Part shown: one piece after another, positions 18,763-28,351 of the stretch
Numbering within the stretch: the stretch's first letter is position 1
Layout: each line of letters begins with the position of its first letter
Assembly (NCBI RefSeq): GCF_037203765.1
Contig: NZ_JBBCAS010000003.1
Location: forward strand, 310,001-374,000
DNA: 64,000 nucleotides
Reading direction: 5' to 3'
DNA from: Sediminicola sp037203765
Lineage (GTDB): Bacteria > Bacteroidota > Bacteroidia > Flavobacteriales > Flavobacteriaceae
The notes under the pieces: model-generated
The model's input: only the letters and a program-made list of their open reading frames with translations
What the model was told of the DNA's origin: nothing
The model's database searches: none
Translations under genes and position numbers: made by a program

Positions 18763-20325
18763 TTATTTTATCGCTTTGTCCACCACAATTCGGTTTTCAC
18801 GGTTTGCAAGTTCCCAAGCGGTATAAAAAACCAATCTCGACCTGTTTTCCAATAGGTCGTAATTAATTTTATCAGGGGTATCCCCGGGCCTGTGGTAATC
18901 ATCGTGGGTACCGTTGAAGTAAAAAATAATCGGGATATTGTTTTTGGCAAAATTGTAATGATCGCTTCTGTAGTAAAAACGGTTAGGATCGTTTTCATCA
19001 TTAAAGGTATAATCAAATTCCATATTTGAGTACTTTTTATTGACGGCCTCAGATATATCGTGCAATTCTGTACTTAATTTATCCGAACCAATAAGGTATA
19101 CATAATTTCTGTCCCCTTTTCTATTTGGGTCTATCCTCCCGATCATATCAATATTAAGGTTGGCCACAGTTTGGGCCAACGGAAATATGGGATCAACATC
19201 GGTATAGTACATAGATCCCAATAATCCTTTTTCCTCTCCAGTAACGTGAAGAAAAACTACGGATCTCTTTGGACCGTGGCCTTCATCTGCTGCCTTCTTA
19301 AAGGCTTGGGCTATTTCCAATAGACCAACGGTTCCTGATCCATCATCATCCGCACCATTGTTGATGTCTCCATTTTTGCTCACCCCAATATGATCCAAAT
19401 GGGAAGAGAGGACAATGTACTCCTCTGGTTTTTCGGAACCTTTGATATAGGCTGCCACATTTTCAGAGCTTACCTCAATATTGGAACTCTCTACCGATAG
19501 GGAGATAGTAATGGGCAGAATTTTTGGCGTATTATCCTTTTCTATGGCCGGCATCAACGTTTTGGCCAGGTCAACATTAATGAAAAAACTACTGAATTCT
19601 TCCTCATTGGAATCCTTTAGGCCCATTCTACCACTATCATTTTTTAACATATAGTCATAACGCGTCTTGAATCTTGAAAAATTGTCCGAATCAAAATAAA
19701 GAACTCCTTTTGCTCCCTTTTCCAAAGCCAATTCCATTCTTAGACCGATGGATTCTGACATGTTGCTCCAGACCGACTTCTCTTTGGTTCCAGAAAGAAT
19801 GTAATTGCCATCTTCCATAGTTGGTTCCCCAGCTTTGATCAAAATCAATTTTCCTTTCACATCCAAATTGGAGTAATCCGAATAATTATCGGTTTCTATT
19901 CCAAATCCTGCATAGACCACCTCATTAAAAGTGCCCTTAGCCTCTGAAAAAGTCAGAAATTCCTCCCCAATAGGATATTCTTTTCCCTTAATGGTGATCG
20001 TACCGGTTGGCAGTTTACTCATTTGAAGGGGAACATTTTGAAAATAATCCCCATTGGCCTGAGCGGCAGGGATACCCATTTTTTGGTATTGTTGTCTGAG
20101 GTATTCAACCGCCTTCTTTTGTCCCGGTTGTCCTGTTTCCCTACCCTCAAACTCATCGGAGGCATAGGTATAAAGATGGTCCTTGAGCTCTGATTCTGTA
20201 ATACTCAGGGCATACGTTGTTGGGCTAACCTCTTTGATAGCCGCTGGTGTAGGTTCGGAAACGGTCTTTTGCGCCGTGTTACATGCAAAAGCAAGTCCGA
20301 TTGCTACAAATGCTAATTTTTTCAT
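18763..20325 (-). CDS. M28 family zinc aminopeptidase, lipoprotein
   Basis: The 520-residue protein begins with a lipoprotein signal whose lipobox cysteine is at residue 15 (GLAFAC). A protease-associated (PA) domain occupies about residues 140-280, inserted before the M28 catalytic domain. Zinc ligands and catalytic residues are seen in SSHLDHIG, NNGADDDGSG, TGEEKGLLGS and the late GTHDDYHRPGD. It is expected to cleave peptides at the cell envelope. A monocistronic unit with its own terminator, it faces the AraC regulator gene only by strand and shares no obvious operon. Confidence 0.93.
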   Translation of the reverse strand: MKKLAFVAIGLAFACNTAQKTVSEPTPAAIKEVSPTTYALSITESELKDHLYTYASDEFEGRETGQPGQKKAVEYLRQQYQKMGIPAAQANGDYFQNVPLQMSKLPTGTITIKGKEYPIGEEFLTFSEAKGTFNEVVYAGFGIETDNYSDYSNLDVKGKLILIKAGEPTMEDGNYILSGTKEKSVWSNMSESIGLRMELALEKGAKGVLYFDSDNFSRFKTRYDYMLKNDSGRMGLKDSNEEEFSSFFINVDLAKTLMPAIEKDNTPKILPITISLSVESSNIEVSSENVAAYIKGSEKPEEYIVLSSHLDHIGVSKNGDINNGADDDGSGTVGLLEIAQAFKKAADEGHGPKRSVVFLHVTGEEKGLLGSMYYTDVDPIFPLAQTVANLNIDMIGRIDPNRKGDRNYVYLIGSDKLSTELHDISEAVNKKYSNMEFDYTFNDENDPNRFYYRSDHYNFAKNNIPIIFYFNGTHDDYHRPGDTPDKINYDLLENRSRLVFYTAWELANRENRIVVDKAIK

Positions 20326-20404
20326 GTTTTTTTCAGTTGTTAATTAACTAGTCGTTCCAAAAATAGTGAAAAGATGGGGATTGCATATCCATCCTGAACC
20401 GTAA

Positions 20405-21256
20405 TTATCCGGATTTCTTAATGTTTTGATAGTCCGATGGCGTAGTTCCTTTTAGGGCCTTGAATTTTCTATTGAAATTGGAGATCGATTTAAATCCTGA
20501 GGCATCGGATACTTCCGTAATGGACAGGTCTCTTTTGGTCAAGAGCAACTGACAGGCATGCTCTATTCTAAGTTCTATCAGGAACTGAAAGAAGGTTTTG
20601 TTTGTCCGTTGTTTGAAAAATCGGCAGAAGGCATTTGGTGTCAGATACGCTACGGATGATATGGTATGGAGGGAAATGTCATTTTGAAAATTATGGATCA
20701 CATAATCAAAGATGGTCCGCATACGATGACCTTCATCCATGGAAATGGTCTTCGGATAGACGAATGTTGTTAACACCTTGGTTTTCGCCCCGCTTATTGT
20801 TTTGAGAAGTTTTAGAAAAAGAAGGAACCTACTGAACTTATCTGTACCGCACATCTTGTGCATTATTTTTGTAACCTTCTTTTTTTTGGACAATAGCTGA
20901 AAACCGGATTCTGCAGTGGGAAAGAACGGGGCTATTTCCTCCAGTTCTGGATTATCAAAGAACGATTCGCCAAACGTATACTTGTTAAAAAATAGGGATA
21001 TCATTTTGCAGGGATTCCCGTGGAGGCCTGTATTTTGAAACAAATGCGGACAGTTACGGCCTATCACAAATATATCCCCTACCTCGAATTGATGGACACT
21101 ATTGGCTACAATTAGTTTGCCCTGACCATGGACGACCAAGCTCAACTGTATTTCTTCATGCTGATGTAGTTTGTCATAAAAATGAACTGCTTCATCAATT
21201 TGTAGCACGAGGTTTTCGTGTATGGGTTTCGGAATTTTAAAAGGATATACTTTCAT
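20405..21256 (-). CDS. AraC family transcriptional regulator of the hydroxyproline cluster
   Basis: The ATG at 21256 is chosen over a TTG 12 bases upstream. The 283-residue protein has an N-terminal cupin ligand-binding domain (about residues 15-100, with HEEIQLSLVVHGQGKL) and two C-terminal helix-turn-helix units (about 185-280, ending SNFNRKFKALKGTTPSDYQ). It is divergent from the catabolic genes starting at 21404 and is their likely regulator. That link rests on position, not on a recognised operator. Confidence 0.88.
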   Translation of the reverse strand: MKVYPFKIPKPIHENLVLQIDEAVHFYDKLHQHEEIQLSLVVHGQGKLIVANSVHQFEVGDIFVIGRNCPHLFQNTGLHGNPCKMISLFFNKYTFGESFFDNPELEEIAPFFPTAESGFQLLSKKKKVTKIMHKMCGTDKFSRFLLFLKLLKTISGAKTKVLTTFVYPKTISMDEGHRMRTIFDYVIHNFQNDISLHTISSVAYLTPNAFCRFFKQRTNKTFFQFLIELRIEHACQLLLTKRDLSITEVSDASGFKSISNFNRKFKALKGTTPSDYQNIKKSG

Positions 21257-21370
21257 AGTTGTTCCCAAATATGCATATTTAGCACAATTATTTTATCTAA
21301 TTTAGTCAATCAAGGTAAGATAGTCTTAGTTTAGGTTAATATCCTTCCAATGTTTAGCACAGGGTGAGCC

Positions 21371-21378
21371 TATTTTTG
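21371..21378 (+). promoter_or_regulatory. -7 element of the hydroxyproline catabolic operon
   Basis: TATTTTTG matches TAnnTTTG exactly and lies 25 bases before the first gene. No good -33 TTG is found at the right spacing, which fits a promoter needing an activator such as the divergent AraC protein. Confidence 0.55.
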
Positions 21379-21403
21379 TAGGGCAACTTCAATTTAAAAT
21401 ATT

Positions 21404-22333
21404 ATGAAAGTACTTTGGGAAGGGGTAATGCCCGCGGTAACCACAAAATTTAAAGCTGATGATTCCTTGGATTTGGACGCTTTTGCAATAAATATAAATG
21501 CGCAATTGGAGGCAGGTGTCAACGGTATCATACTTGGGGGTACCTTGGGGGAAGCAAGTACCCTTTCCGATGCGGAAAAAAAACTCCTCATTCAGGAAAC
21601 GGTCCGATTGGTGAGGGATCGAGTGCCAGTGATCATCAATATTGCCGAGCAAACCACCAAAGGGGCAATCCTGGCGGCCAAAAATGCCCAGACATATGGT
21701 GCCAGTGGATTAATGATGTTGCCTCCCATGCGTTATAAGGCAAATGATTTTGAGACCATGACCTATTTCAAGGAGGTTGCCCATAGTACGGATCTTCCCA
21801 TTATGGTTTACAATAATCCTATTGACTATAATATTGAGGTGACCTTGGATATGTTCGAGGAGTTGCTCAAAAACGAAAATATACAGGCGGTAAAGGAGTC
21901 CACCCGCGACATTTCCAACGTTACTCGGATTAAAAATAGGTTTGGGAATAGGCTTAAGATTTTATGTGGGGTAGATACATTGGCATTGGAGAGTATTCTA
22001 ATGGGAGCCGACGGATGGGTGGCTGGACTGGTAGATGCTTTCCCCGCGGAGACCGTGGCCATTTATGAGTTGGCCAAAGCAGGTAGGATAAAGGAGGCCA
22101 TAGATATATATAGGTGGTTTTTGCCGTTATTGGAGTTGGATATCAATCCGCAGTTGGTTCAAAATATTAAATTGGCAGAGGTGGCCACCGGTATAGGTAC
22201 GGAACGGGTACGTGCACCGAGGTTGCCTTTGCAAGGTGCAGAAAGGGAGAGGGTATTGGGTATCATCCATGAAGGCTTGAGAACAAGACCGGTATTGTCT
22301 GATTATAAATCCCTTAGGAAAGAATCGATATAG
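21404..22333 (+). CDS. DapA-family lyase, probable pyrroline-4-hydroxy-2-carboxylate deaminase
   Basis: The 309-residue TIM-barrel protein belongs to the dihydrodipicolinate synthase/N-acetylneuraminate lyase superfamily. The Schiff-base lysine is Lys164 (QAVKEST), and the catalytic tyrosine is Tyr136 (IMVYNNP). In trans-4-hydroxy-L-proline breakdown a member of this superfamily deaminates and dehydrates pyrroline-4-hydroxy-2-carboxylate to 2-oxoglutarate semialdehyde. The downstream semialdehyde dehydrogenase and hydroxyproline epimerase make that role much more likely than lysine biosynthesis. It starts 147 bp from the divergent AraC gene. Confidence 0.82.
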   Translation: MKVLWEGVMPAVTTKFKADDSLDLDAFAININAQLEAGVNGIILGGTLGEASTLSDAEKKLLIQETVRLVRDRVPVIINIAEQTTKGAILAAKNAQTYGASGLMMLPPMRYKANDFETMTYFKEVAHSTDLPIMVYNNPIDYNIEVTLDMFEELLKNENIQAVKESTRDISNVTRIKNRFGNRLKILCGVDTLALESILMGADGWVAGLVDAFPAETVAIYELAKAGRIKEAIDIYRWFLPLLELDINPQLVQNIKLAEVATGIGTERVRAPRLPLQGAERERVLGIIHEGLRTRPVLSDYKSLRKESI

Positions 22334-22360
22334 AATTAAATAATCATCAATCAATAGACT

Positions 22361-23962
22361 ATGCTCACTGGAAAAAATTTTATAGGGAACACACTTTCTT
22401 CAGAAGGGGAACATACTTTTAAGACCTTTGATCCGGTCAAAAATAAGGAGAACAAATGGGAATTTAAGGAAGCTTCCGGCTCAGAAATTGATGAAGCGGC
22501 AAGATTGGCTACCAAGGCCTTTAAGGTATATAAGGATTTTACACCCTCCAAGAGGGCGGTATTTTTGAGGACCATTGCCGAGGAAATTGAAGGCTTGGGA
22601 GATTTGCTGATTGAGATGTACATGGCAGAATCAGGATTGCCGGAAGGGCGTGCCGTAGGGGAGAGAGGAAGAACCATAAACCAATTACGTGCTTTTGCAA
22701 TCCTTTTGGAGGAAGGCTCTTGGGTAGAGGCCAGCGTAGATACGGCCCAACCGGACCGCATGCCCCTGCCCAAGTCCGACATTCGCAAAATGCTGCTTCC
22801 TTTGGGACCCATTGCTGTTTTTGGATCCAGTAATTTTCCCTTGGCATTTTCAACGGCTGGCGGCGATACTGCCAGTGCTTTGGCAGCAGGATGCCCTGTC
22901 ATTGTAAAAAGCCATCCCATGCACGCTGGAACAGGGGAACTGGTAGCGTCAGCAATTATAAAGGCGGCGAGGAAGACCGGTATGCCAAACGGGGTGTTTT
23001 CCAACCTGAACAGTTCGGGCATAGCGGTAGGCCAAACTTTGGTGATGCACCCCGGGATAAAAGCCGTGGGTTTTACGGGTAGTATAAAAGGAGGAATGGC
23101 CCTCTATAAAATGGCTGCTGAACGCAAGGAGCCCATTCCCGTGTTTGCGGAAATGGGAAGTATCAATCCGGTCGTAGTACTTCCTAGGGCCATTGAGGAA
23201 AAAGGAGATTATTGGGCAAAACAATATGCTGGGTCCATAACCCTGGGAGCTGGACAGTTCTGTACCAATCCAGGGTTAATCTTGGGATTGGAGGGAACAG
23301 CATTTGATACTTTTACGGACAAGTTGGGGCGGGAATTGGAGGAAATTGCACCTTTAAGTATGTTGCATCCCAACATACAAAAGAGTTATGAGGAATCAAT
23401 GGAGGAGGTTTCCAGTCAAATAGGGACCCATATTGTTGCTTCCTATGAAGGTAAGCTTCCTCCCAATTATGCCCAACAAAAAGTTTTATCGGTCAAAGGA
23501 GAACAGTTTTTGGCAAATCCAAACCTGCACCAGGAAGTATTTGGGCCCTTCTCATTGGTCGTGAAATGTAAGGATGCGTCAGAATTGAAAAGTATCCTGG
23601 AGCATTTGGAAGGCCAACTGACGGGAACTGTCCTTGGCGAAAAGGAAGAATTGGAAACCTATGGCGAAATAGTGGATGCTTTGACCGACCGGGTTGGAAG
23701 AATTATATTTAACGGTGTCCCAACAGGGGTGGAGGTTTGCCCTTCGATGCAGCATGGGGGACCTTTTCCTGCTTCAACGGACAGTAGGTTCACTTCTGTA
23801 GGGGTCTCCGCCATAAAAAGATGGTGCAGGCCAGTGGCCTTTCAAGATTGGCCCAATGAATTGCTGCCTCCTGCATTGCAAAACAATAATCCGTTGGGGA
23901 TCGTAAGGCTTGTCAATGGCTTATATACCAAAGATCAGTCTGGTCCAACCTCCAAAAAATAA
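22361..23962 (+). CDS. 2-oxoglutarate semialdehyde (2,5-dioxovalerate) dehydrogenase
   Basis: The 533-residue protein has the NADP-aldehyde dehydrogenase fold, with FGSSNFPLAFSTAGGDTA at the cofactor site (about residues 148-165), the general-base Glu in AEMGSINP (about 262) and the catalytic Cys in GAGQFCTNPG (about 304). The SNFPLAFS and GCPVIVKSHP segments are characteristic of the alpha-ketoglutaric semialdehyde dehydrogenase class. It oxidises the semialdehyde to 2-oxoglutarate, the last step of hydroxyproline and some pentose pathways. It is the second gene of the cluster, 27 bases after the deaminase. Confidence 0.88.
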   Translation: MLTGKNFIGNTLSSEGEHTFKTFDPVKNKENKWEFKEASGSEIDEAARLATKAFKVYKDFTPSKRAVFLRTIAEEIEGLGDLLIEMYMAESGLPEGRAVGERGRTINQLRAFAILLEEGSWVEASVDTAQPDRMPLPKSDIRKMLLPLGPIAVFGSSNFPLAFSTAGGDTASALAAGCPVIVKSHPMHAGTGELVASAIIKAARKTGMPNGVFSNLNSSGIAVGQTLVMHPGIKAVGFTGSIKGGMALYKMAAERKEPIPVFAEMGSINPVVVLPRAIEEKGDYWAKQYAGSITLGAGQFCTNPGLILGLEGTAFDTFTDKLGRELEEIAPLSMLHPNIQKSYEESMEEVSSQIGTHIVASYEGKLPPNYAQQKVLSVKGEQFLANPNLHQEVFGPFSLVVKCKDASELKSILEHLEGQLTGTVLGEKEELETYGEIVDALTDRVGRIIFNGVPTGVEVCPSMQHGGPFPASTDSRFTSVGVSAIKRWCRPVAFQDWPNELLPPALQNNNPLGIVRLVNGLYTKDQSGPTSKK

Positions 23963-23989
23963 TAAAGATGCACATAATTGAAGCGGCAG

Positions 23990-24997
23990 ATGAGTAAAAA
24001 GACCTTCTTTTGTATTGATGCCCATACTTGTGGGAATCCTGTACGTGTGGTTGCCGGTGGCGGACCAAATTTGATAGGGAACAATATGAGCGAGAAACGC
24101 CAATATTTCCTCAACAATTATGATTGGATCCGCCGGGGTCTGATGTTTGAACCCAGGGGCCATGATATGATGAGTGGTAGCATTCTTTTTCCTCCCCATG
24201 ATCCCAAGAACGATATGGCCATTTTGTTCATAGAGACTTCTGGATGCCTGCCCATGTGCGGCCATGGAACCATAGGCACCATCACCATTGCCATAGAAGA
24301 AGGACTTGTGATCCCCAAGAATCCTGGAAGAATATTCATGGAGGCCCCGGCCGGATTGGTGGAGATAGAATACCACCAAACGGGCAAAAAAGTAGATTGG
24401 GTCAAATTGGTCAATGTAAAGAGTTACATGGCAGCAGAAAATTTGACCATAAGATGTCCGGAATTGGGAGAAATCTGCTTTGACGTGGCCTATGGCGGTA
24501 ATTTTTACGCCATTGTAGACCCTCAAAAAAACTTCTCGGGAATCCATAATTTCACAGCCAATAAGATCATCCAATATTCTCAGGCGATCCGGGACGATAT
24601 CAATAAAAAGTATCCAAACCTTTTTATACATCCAGAAAATGATACGATTAGGGATGTTTCCCATATCCTATGGACAGGAGATCCTATAGACCCAACTTCT
24701 TCGGGGCGCAATGCCGTTTTCTATGGTGAAAAGGCCATAGACAGATCGCCCTGTGGGACAGGTACTTCCGCCAGAATGGCCCAATTGTACGCCAAGGGAA
24801 AACTGCAGGTTGGGGAAGCGTATATCCACGAGAGTTATATTGGGTCCAAATTTACAGGGACAATAGAATCTGTCACCAGCCTGGATGGCAAAAAGGCCAT
24901 CGTACCCAGTGTTCAAGGTTGGGCCTTTGTATATGGCTATAATAATATTATCATTGACGATGATGACCCCTATGCCCATGGTTTTCAGGTGATTTGA
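23990..24997 (+). CDS. 4-hydroxyproline 2-epimerase (proline racemase family)
   Basis: The 335-residue protein has both catalytic cysteines of the family: Cys90 in LPMCGHGTIG and Cys255 in RSPCGTGTSA. The Cys/Cys pair indicates racemase or epimerase chemistry rather than 3-hydroxyproline dehydratase, where the second position is usually Thr or Ser. It is expected to convert trans-4-hydroxy-L-proline to cis-4-hydroxy-D-proline. The ATG at 23990 is used because an upstream ATG (23968) runs into a stop after nine codons. It is the third gene of the cluster. The D-hydroxyproline oxidase expected next is absent here. Confidence 0.87.
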   Translation: MSKKTFFCIDAHTCGNPVRVVAGGGPNLIGNNMSEKRQYFLNNYDWIRRGLMFEPRGHDMMSGSILFPPHDPKNDMAILFIETSGCLPMCGHGTIGTITIAIEEGLVIPKNPGRIFMEAPAGLVEIEYHQTGKKVDWVKLVNVKSYMAAENLTIRCPELGEICFDVAYGGNFYAIVDPQKNFSGIHNFTANKIIQYSQAIRDDINKKYPNLFIHPENDTIRDVSHILWTGDPIDPTSSGRNAVFYGEKAIDRSPCGTGTSARMAQLYAKGKLQVGEAYIHESYIGSKFTGTIESVTSLDGKKAIVPSVQGWAFVYGYNNIIIDDDDPYAHGFQVI

Positions 24998-25049
24998 TCG
25001 TTAATGCCGTAGCCCCTTTTTTTAGAGCAGGGTAGAATGCAGTTAGAAC

Positions 25050-25092
25050 TGATAATTATCATGGAAAATTACGCCTTACCGTTATAGCTTTG
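25050..25092 (+). promoter_or_regulatory. Crp/Fnr-type operator and -7 element of dnaJ-cbpM
   Basis: The perfect palindrome TGATAATTATCA (25050-25061) is centred 29.5 bp before the TA of TAGCTTTG (25085-25092). This places the site near -41.5 of the inferred start, and there is no TA at the mirrored position on the other side. It lies 101 bases upstream of the DnaJ gene. It is one of 14 such elements in the window. Confidence 0.85.
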
Positions 25093-25161
25093 GTTAGAAC
25101 CCCATTTTTTTATTAACTACAGAGTGCAAGATTTTATTGACTTCAGCAATCACGACCACAT

Positions 25162-26070
25162 ATGGAATTCATAGATTATTATAAGGTATTGGGTTTAACC
25201 AAGGGGGCATCTGAAAAAGATATCAAAAAAGCATATAGAAAGCTCGCACGCAAATACCATCCTGACCTCAACCCGAATGACAAGGAAGCCGAAAAAAAAT
25301 TTAAGCAAATCAATGAAGCCAATGAAGTACTGAGTGATTCGGAAAAACGCAAGAAGTACGATCAGTACGGGAAGGACTGGGAGAATGCGGAAGCCTTTGA
25401 AAAGGCCAAAAGAGAACGCTCCCAATCCTCCGCAAATGGGGCAGGAGGTTTTGAGGGCTATAGTTATAGTGGAGGGCAATCAGCTGAAGATTTCTCGGAT
25501 TTTTTTAACGCGATGTTCGGTGGGCGAGGAAGAAGGGCCGGGGGCAGATCAGTTAAATTTAGGGGGCAGGACTATAATGCAGAACTACAGCTTGGACTTA
25601 TGGATGCCTATACAACCCATAAGCAGACACTCACTGTAAATAATAAGAATATTAGGATTACGATACCTGCCGGAGTAGAGGATGGGCAGACTATAAAAAT
25701 AGCGGGCCATGGTGGCCCTGGTGTCAATGATGGTCCTCCTGGGGATCTGTATATCACCTTTTCCATTGTGAACAATACAGCCTTTAAGCGCGAGGGCGAT
25801 AAATTATATAAAACAGAAGAAATTTCCCTGACAAAGGCTGTGCTAGGGGGCGAGATAACAATAAGTACGTTGACAGGGGTGGTAAAGTTAAACGTGAAGC
25901 CAAATACACAGAATGGAACCATGGTAAAATTGAAAGGAAAAGGCTTTCCCAAATATAAAAAGGAAGGTCAGTTTGGAGACCTTTTTGTGACCTATTCCGT
26001 AAAAATACCCTCCTACCTGACCCCTAGACAAAAGGAGTTGTTTGAAGAATTGGCCAAAACCAACCTATAA
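25162..26070 (+). CDS. cbpA: DnaJ-type co-chaperone (CbpA-like)
   Basis: The 302-residue protein has an N-terminal J domain (residues 4-70) with the HPD motif at 33-35, a Gly/Phe-rich linker (about 90-125), and two C-terminal substrate-binding domains. The Cys-rich zinc domain of full DnaJ is missing, which defines the CbpA/DjlA-type class B organisation. It stimulates Hsp70 ATPase. The cbpM modulator follows after 16 bases, as in CbpA operons elsewhere. A Crp/Fnr-type operator precedes it. Confidence 0.92.
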   Translation: MEFIDYYKVLGLTKGASEKDIKKAYRKLARKYHPDLNPNDKEAEKKFKQINEANEVLSDSEKRKKYDQYGKDWENAEAFEKAKRERSQSSANGAGGFEGYSYSGGQSAEDFSDFFNAMFGGRGRRAGGRSVKFRGQDYNAELQLGLMDAYTTHKQTLTVNNKNIRITIPAGVEDGQTIKIAGHGGPGVNDGPPGDLYITFSIVNNTAFKREGDKLYKTEEISLTKAVLGGEITISTLTGVVKLNVKPNTQNGTMVKLKGKGFPKYKKEGQFGDLFVTYSVKIPSYLTPRQKELFEELAKTNL

Positions 26071-26086
26071 CCTTTAAACGAAGAAG

Positions 26087-26380
26087 ATGATGAGTACATA
26101 TTATATTACCATAAAGGATTTCTGTAGTAGTCATGATATAGAAGAGTCTTTTGTTTTTTCTTTGAGGGAATTTGAACTTGTGACCCTTGAGCTAAAGGAA
26201 CAGGAGCTCTATATCCATCAAGAAGAATTGCCCAAACTGGAGAAAATGGTTCGGTTATATCGGGATCTTGGCATCAACCTGGAAGGCTTGGAAGCCATTT
26301 ACTACCTGTTGGAGCGTGTGGAGCAGATGCAGATGGAAGTTAACCAACTCAAAAATAAACTACGCAGGTGGGAAGATTGA
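26087..26380 (+). CDS. cbpM: Chaperone modulator CbpM
   Basis: The 97-residue protein has a MerR-like helical N terminus and a C-terminal leucine-rich helix ending in a basic stretch (NQLKNKLRRW). The size, position after a CbpA-like gene and the ITIKDFCSSHDIEES start fit CbpM, which binds the J domain and blocks its activity. A second ATG one codon later is also possible. It converges with the ABC transporter genes on the other strand. Confidence 0.85.
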   Translation: MMSTYYITIKDFCSSHDIEESFVFSLREFELVTLELKEQELYIHQEELPKLEKMVRLYRDLGINLEGLEAIYYLLERVEQMQMEVNQLKNKLRRWED

Positions 26381-26401
26381 TCAAGGTACCGTTCGTAAAA
26401 G

Positions 26402-27079
26402 CTATTGTTTAATAATCCTGCCGTCTTCCATTTCTATGATCCGGTCCGTTCTTTGTGCAAAATCAATATCATGGGTAACGATCAATAGGGCCATTCCTTC
26501 CTTTTCTTTTAAATCTTTTAATATTTGAAACACGTTTTCGGAATTATGGCTGTCCAAGTTTCCGGTGGGCTCATCGCCCATTAACAAGGTAGGATTGTTG
26601 ATCAGCGCCCTTGCTATGGCCACTCGTTGTTTCTCACCTCCCGAAATTCTAGAGGCCTTCTTGAATGCCAGGTGATCTATATGCAACATTTTTAGTTTTT
26701 CCATAGCGTTGTGCTCTATTTCCTGAAAGGATTTTTCTCCCAACTTTTTGGCAGGGAGCATCACATTTTCCAAAACTGTAAATTCGGAAAGCAAGTAATG
26801 GAACTGAAAAACAAAACCTATGTTCTTGTTTCTAATTCTAGAGAGCTGTTCGTTGGTTTTACCGGTAACCAGTTCTTGGTTGAAATAAAGTTCTCCCTCA
26901 TATTCGGTATCCATTGTGGAGAGAATATATAATAGTGTGGATTTTCCGGAACCCGATTTGCCCATGATGGAAACAAATTCCCCATTTTTTATTTGAAATG
27001 AAATATCCTTCAGAACATGAAATGGCACTGGTTTTTTAAAATGTTTATTGATGTTTTTTACTTCTAAAACGTACTTCAT
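26402..27079 (-). CDS. ABC transporter ATPase (LolD/MacB-like)
   Basis: The 225-residue protein carries Walker A GKSGSGKST (about residues 40-48), the signature ISGGEKQRVAIARAL, and Walker B LLMGDEPTGNLDS. This class energises FtsX-like permeases that act on periplasmic substrates rather than transporting across the inner membrane pore. It is the last gene of a four-gene unit with the permease, an adaptor and an M50 protease. Confidence 0.92.
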   Translation of the reverse strand: MKYVLEVKNINKHFKKPVPFHVLKDISFQIKNGEFVSIMGKSGSGKSTLLYILSTMDTEYEGELYFNQELVTGKTNEQLSRIRNKNIGFVFQFHYLLSEFTVLENVMLPAKKLGEKSFQEIEHNAMEKLKMLHIDHLAFKKASRISGGEKQRVAIARALINNPTLLMGDEPTGNLDSHNSENVFQILKDLKEKEGMALLIVTHDIDFAQRTDRIIEMEDGRIIKQ

Positions 27080-27088
27080 TTGTTGTGT

Positions 27089-28351
27089 TTATGATCCTCT
27101 TATTATCTGTACCGGATCTATGCTCTTGGCCTTGTTGGCAGGCAAATACCCGGCTATAAATGTAGAGAGAAGGGCGAATGCGATACCTATGACATAGTAC
27201 CAACCATTAAAATTAACTGGATAGGTGGTAATGGTGGGTAAAGCTTCCGTTTCAAATGGAACTTTGTCAATGATGGTAGAAAGGATATACCCAACAATAA
27301 GTCCGCTAATTCCTCCGATGGTCCCAATGATCATGGCCTGGCTCATAAAAATGAGTTTGACATCCCTTCCCGAGAAACCTGTTGCTTTTAATATGGCAAT
27401 ATCCTTCATCTTTTCATAAATGAGCATATTGAGAATATTATAAATTCCAAAACCAGCCACGATCAGTAAGGTAATGGATACCGCATAGGTTATTAAGTTT
27501 CTGATATTGGAACCCGTTTCGAATTGGGCATTGGCCTCATTGATGTCGGTAGCCTTAACCTTAAATTGGCGTTCCAAAGTATTGGCCATGGATTCCGCCT
27601 TGCCTATATCATGTAACTTTACATTGATATCGGTAATGTAGTTTTCTGCCTCTCCTAATATTCGTTGTACGGTTTTAAGGTTGGCATAACTTTGTACATT
27701 GTCCAAATCTGCGATACCACTTTGGTACAATCCTACGATTTTCAGAGGGAATACATCACCGGATACCGTACTTATTTGAACTCTGTCCCCAGGGGCCAAG
27801 GACATTTTTTTGGCCAGTCCGGCTCCCAACAGGATTCCGTTTTCATTATTTTTTAACGCCAAGGGGGTTCCAAGAATAATATAGTCCTGAATGTTGGAAA
27901 GTCGCTCTTCTTCCAAAATATCTATTCCCGTAAGTTTACCTCCCAATTCTATGGAACCGGATAGATAAAAGATTTGGGCTCCCAATTGTGGGGTGGCTCC
28001 GAGAACATTTTTTTCCGCTCTTAGGTAATGTAAGATGGGAACGGCATTATGGATTTTTTTTTGGGTTTGTTTTGGTTTTACGGAATGAACCATATTAACG
28101 GCATTGGCATAATCCTGATATAGGCCTATGGGTAGTTTTTCACTAGGCTCAATTTCATTGTAAATATGGATATGAGGGGTCTGGTTTAGGATGAGATCGT
28201 CCAACATGGCATTAAGGCCGGTCATAAAACTTACCAAGGTAATATAGGCCCCAATACCAAAGGTCACCCCTAGGGATGCGGTTACGGTCGACTTCATCTT
28301 AGTGGTAAGATGCGTCTTGGCAATACCCAATATGACGTTCCAATTGGTCAT
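27089..28351 (-). CDS. ABC transporter permease (FtsX/MacB fold)
   Basis: The 420-residue protein has one N-terminal transmembrane helix, a large periplasmic MacB-PCD-type domain (about residues 50-270), and three C-terminal helices with the FtsX domain (about 285-415, ending PANKAKSIDPVQIIRG). The substrate is unknown: lipoproteins, small molecules or signals are all possible. Its ATG overlaps the adaptor stop by one base (TAATG), so the subunits are made together. Confidence 0.9.
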   Translation of the reverse strand: MTNWNVILGIAKTHLTTKMKSTVTASLGVTFGIGAYITLVSFMTGLNAMLDDLILNQTPHIHIYNEIEPSEKLPIGLYQDYANAVNMVHSVKPKQTQKKIHNAVPILHYLRAEKNVLGATPQLGAQIFYLSGSIELGGKLTGIDILEEERLSNIQDYIILGTPLALKNNENGILLGAGLAKKMSLAPGDRVQISTVSGDVFPLKIVGLYQSGIADLDNVQSYANLKTVQRILGEAENYITDINVKLHDIGKAESMANTLERQFKVKATDINEANAQFETGSNIRNLITYAVSITLLIVAGFGIYNILNMLIYEKMKDIAILKATGFSGRDVKLIFMSQAMIIGTIGGISGLIVGYILSTIIDKVPFETEALPTITTYPVNFNGWYYVIGIAFALLSTFIAGYLPANKAKSIDPVQIIRGS

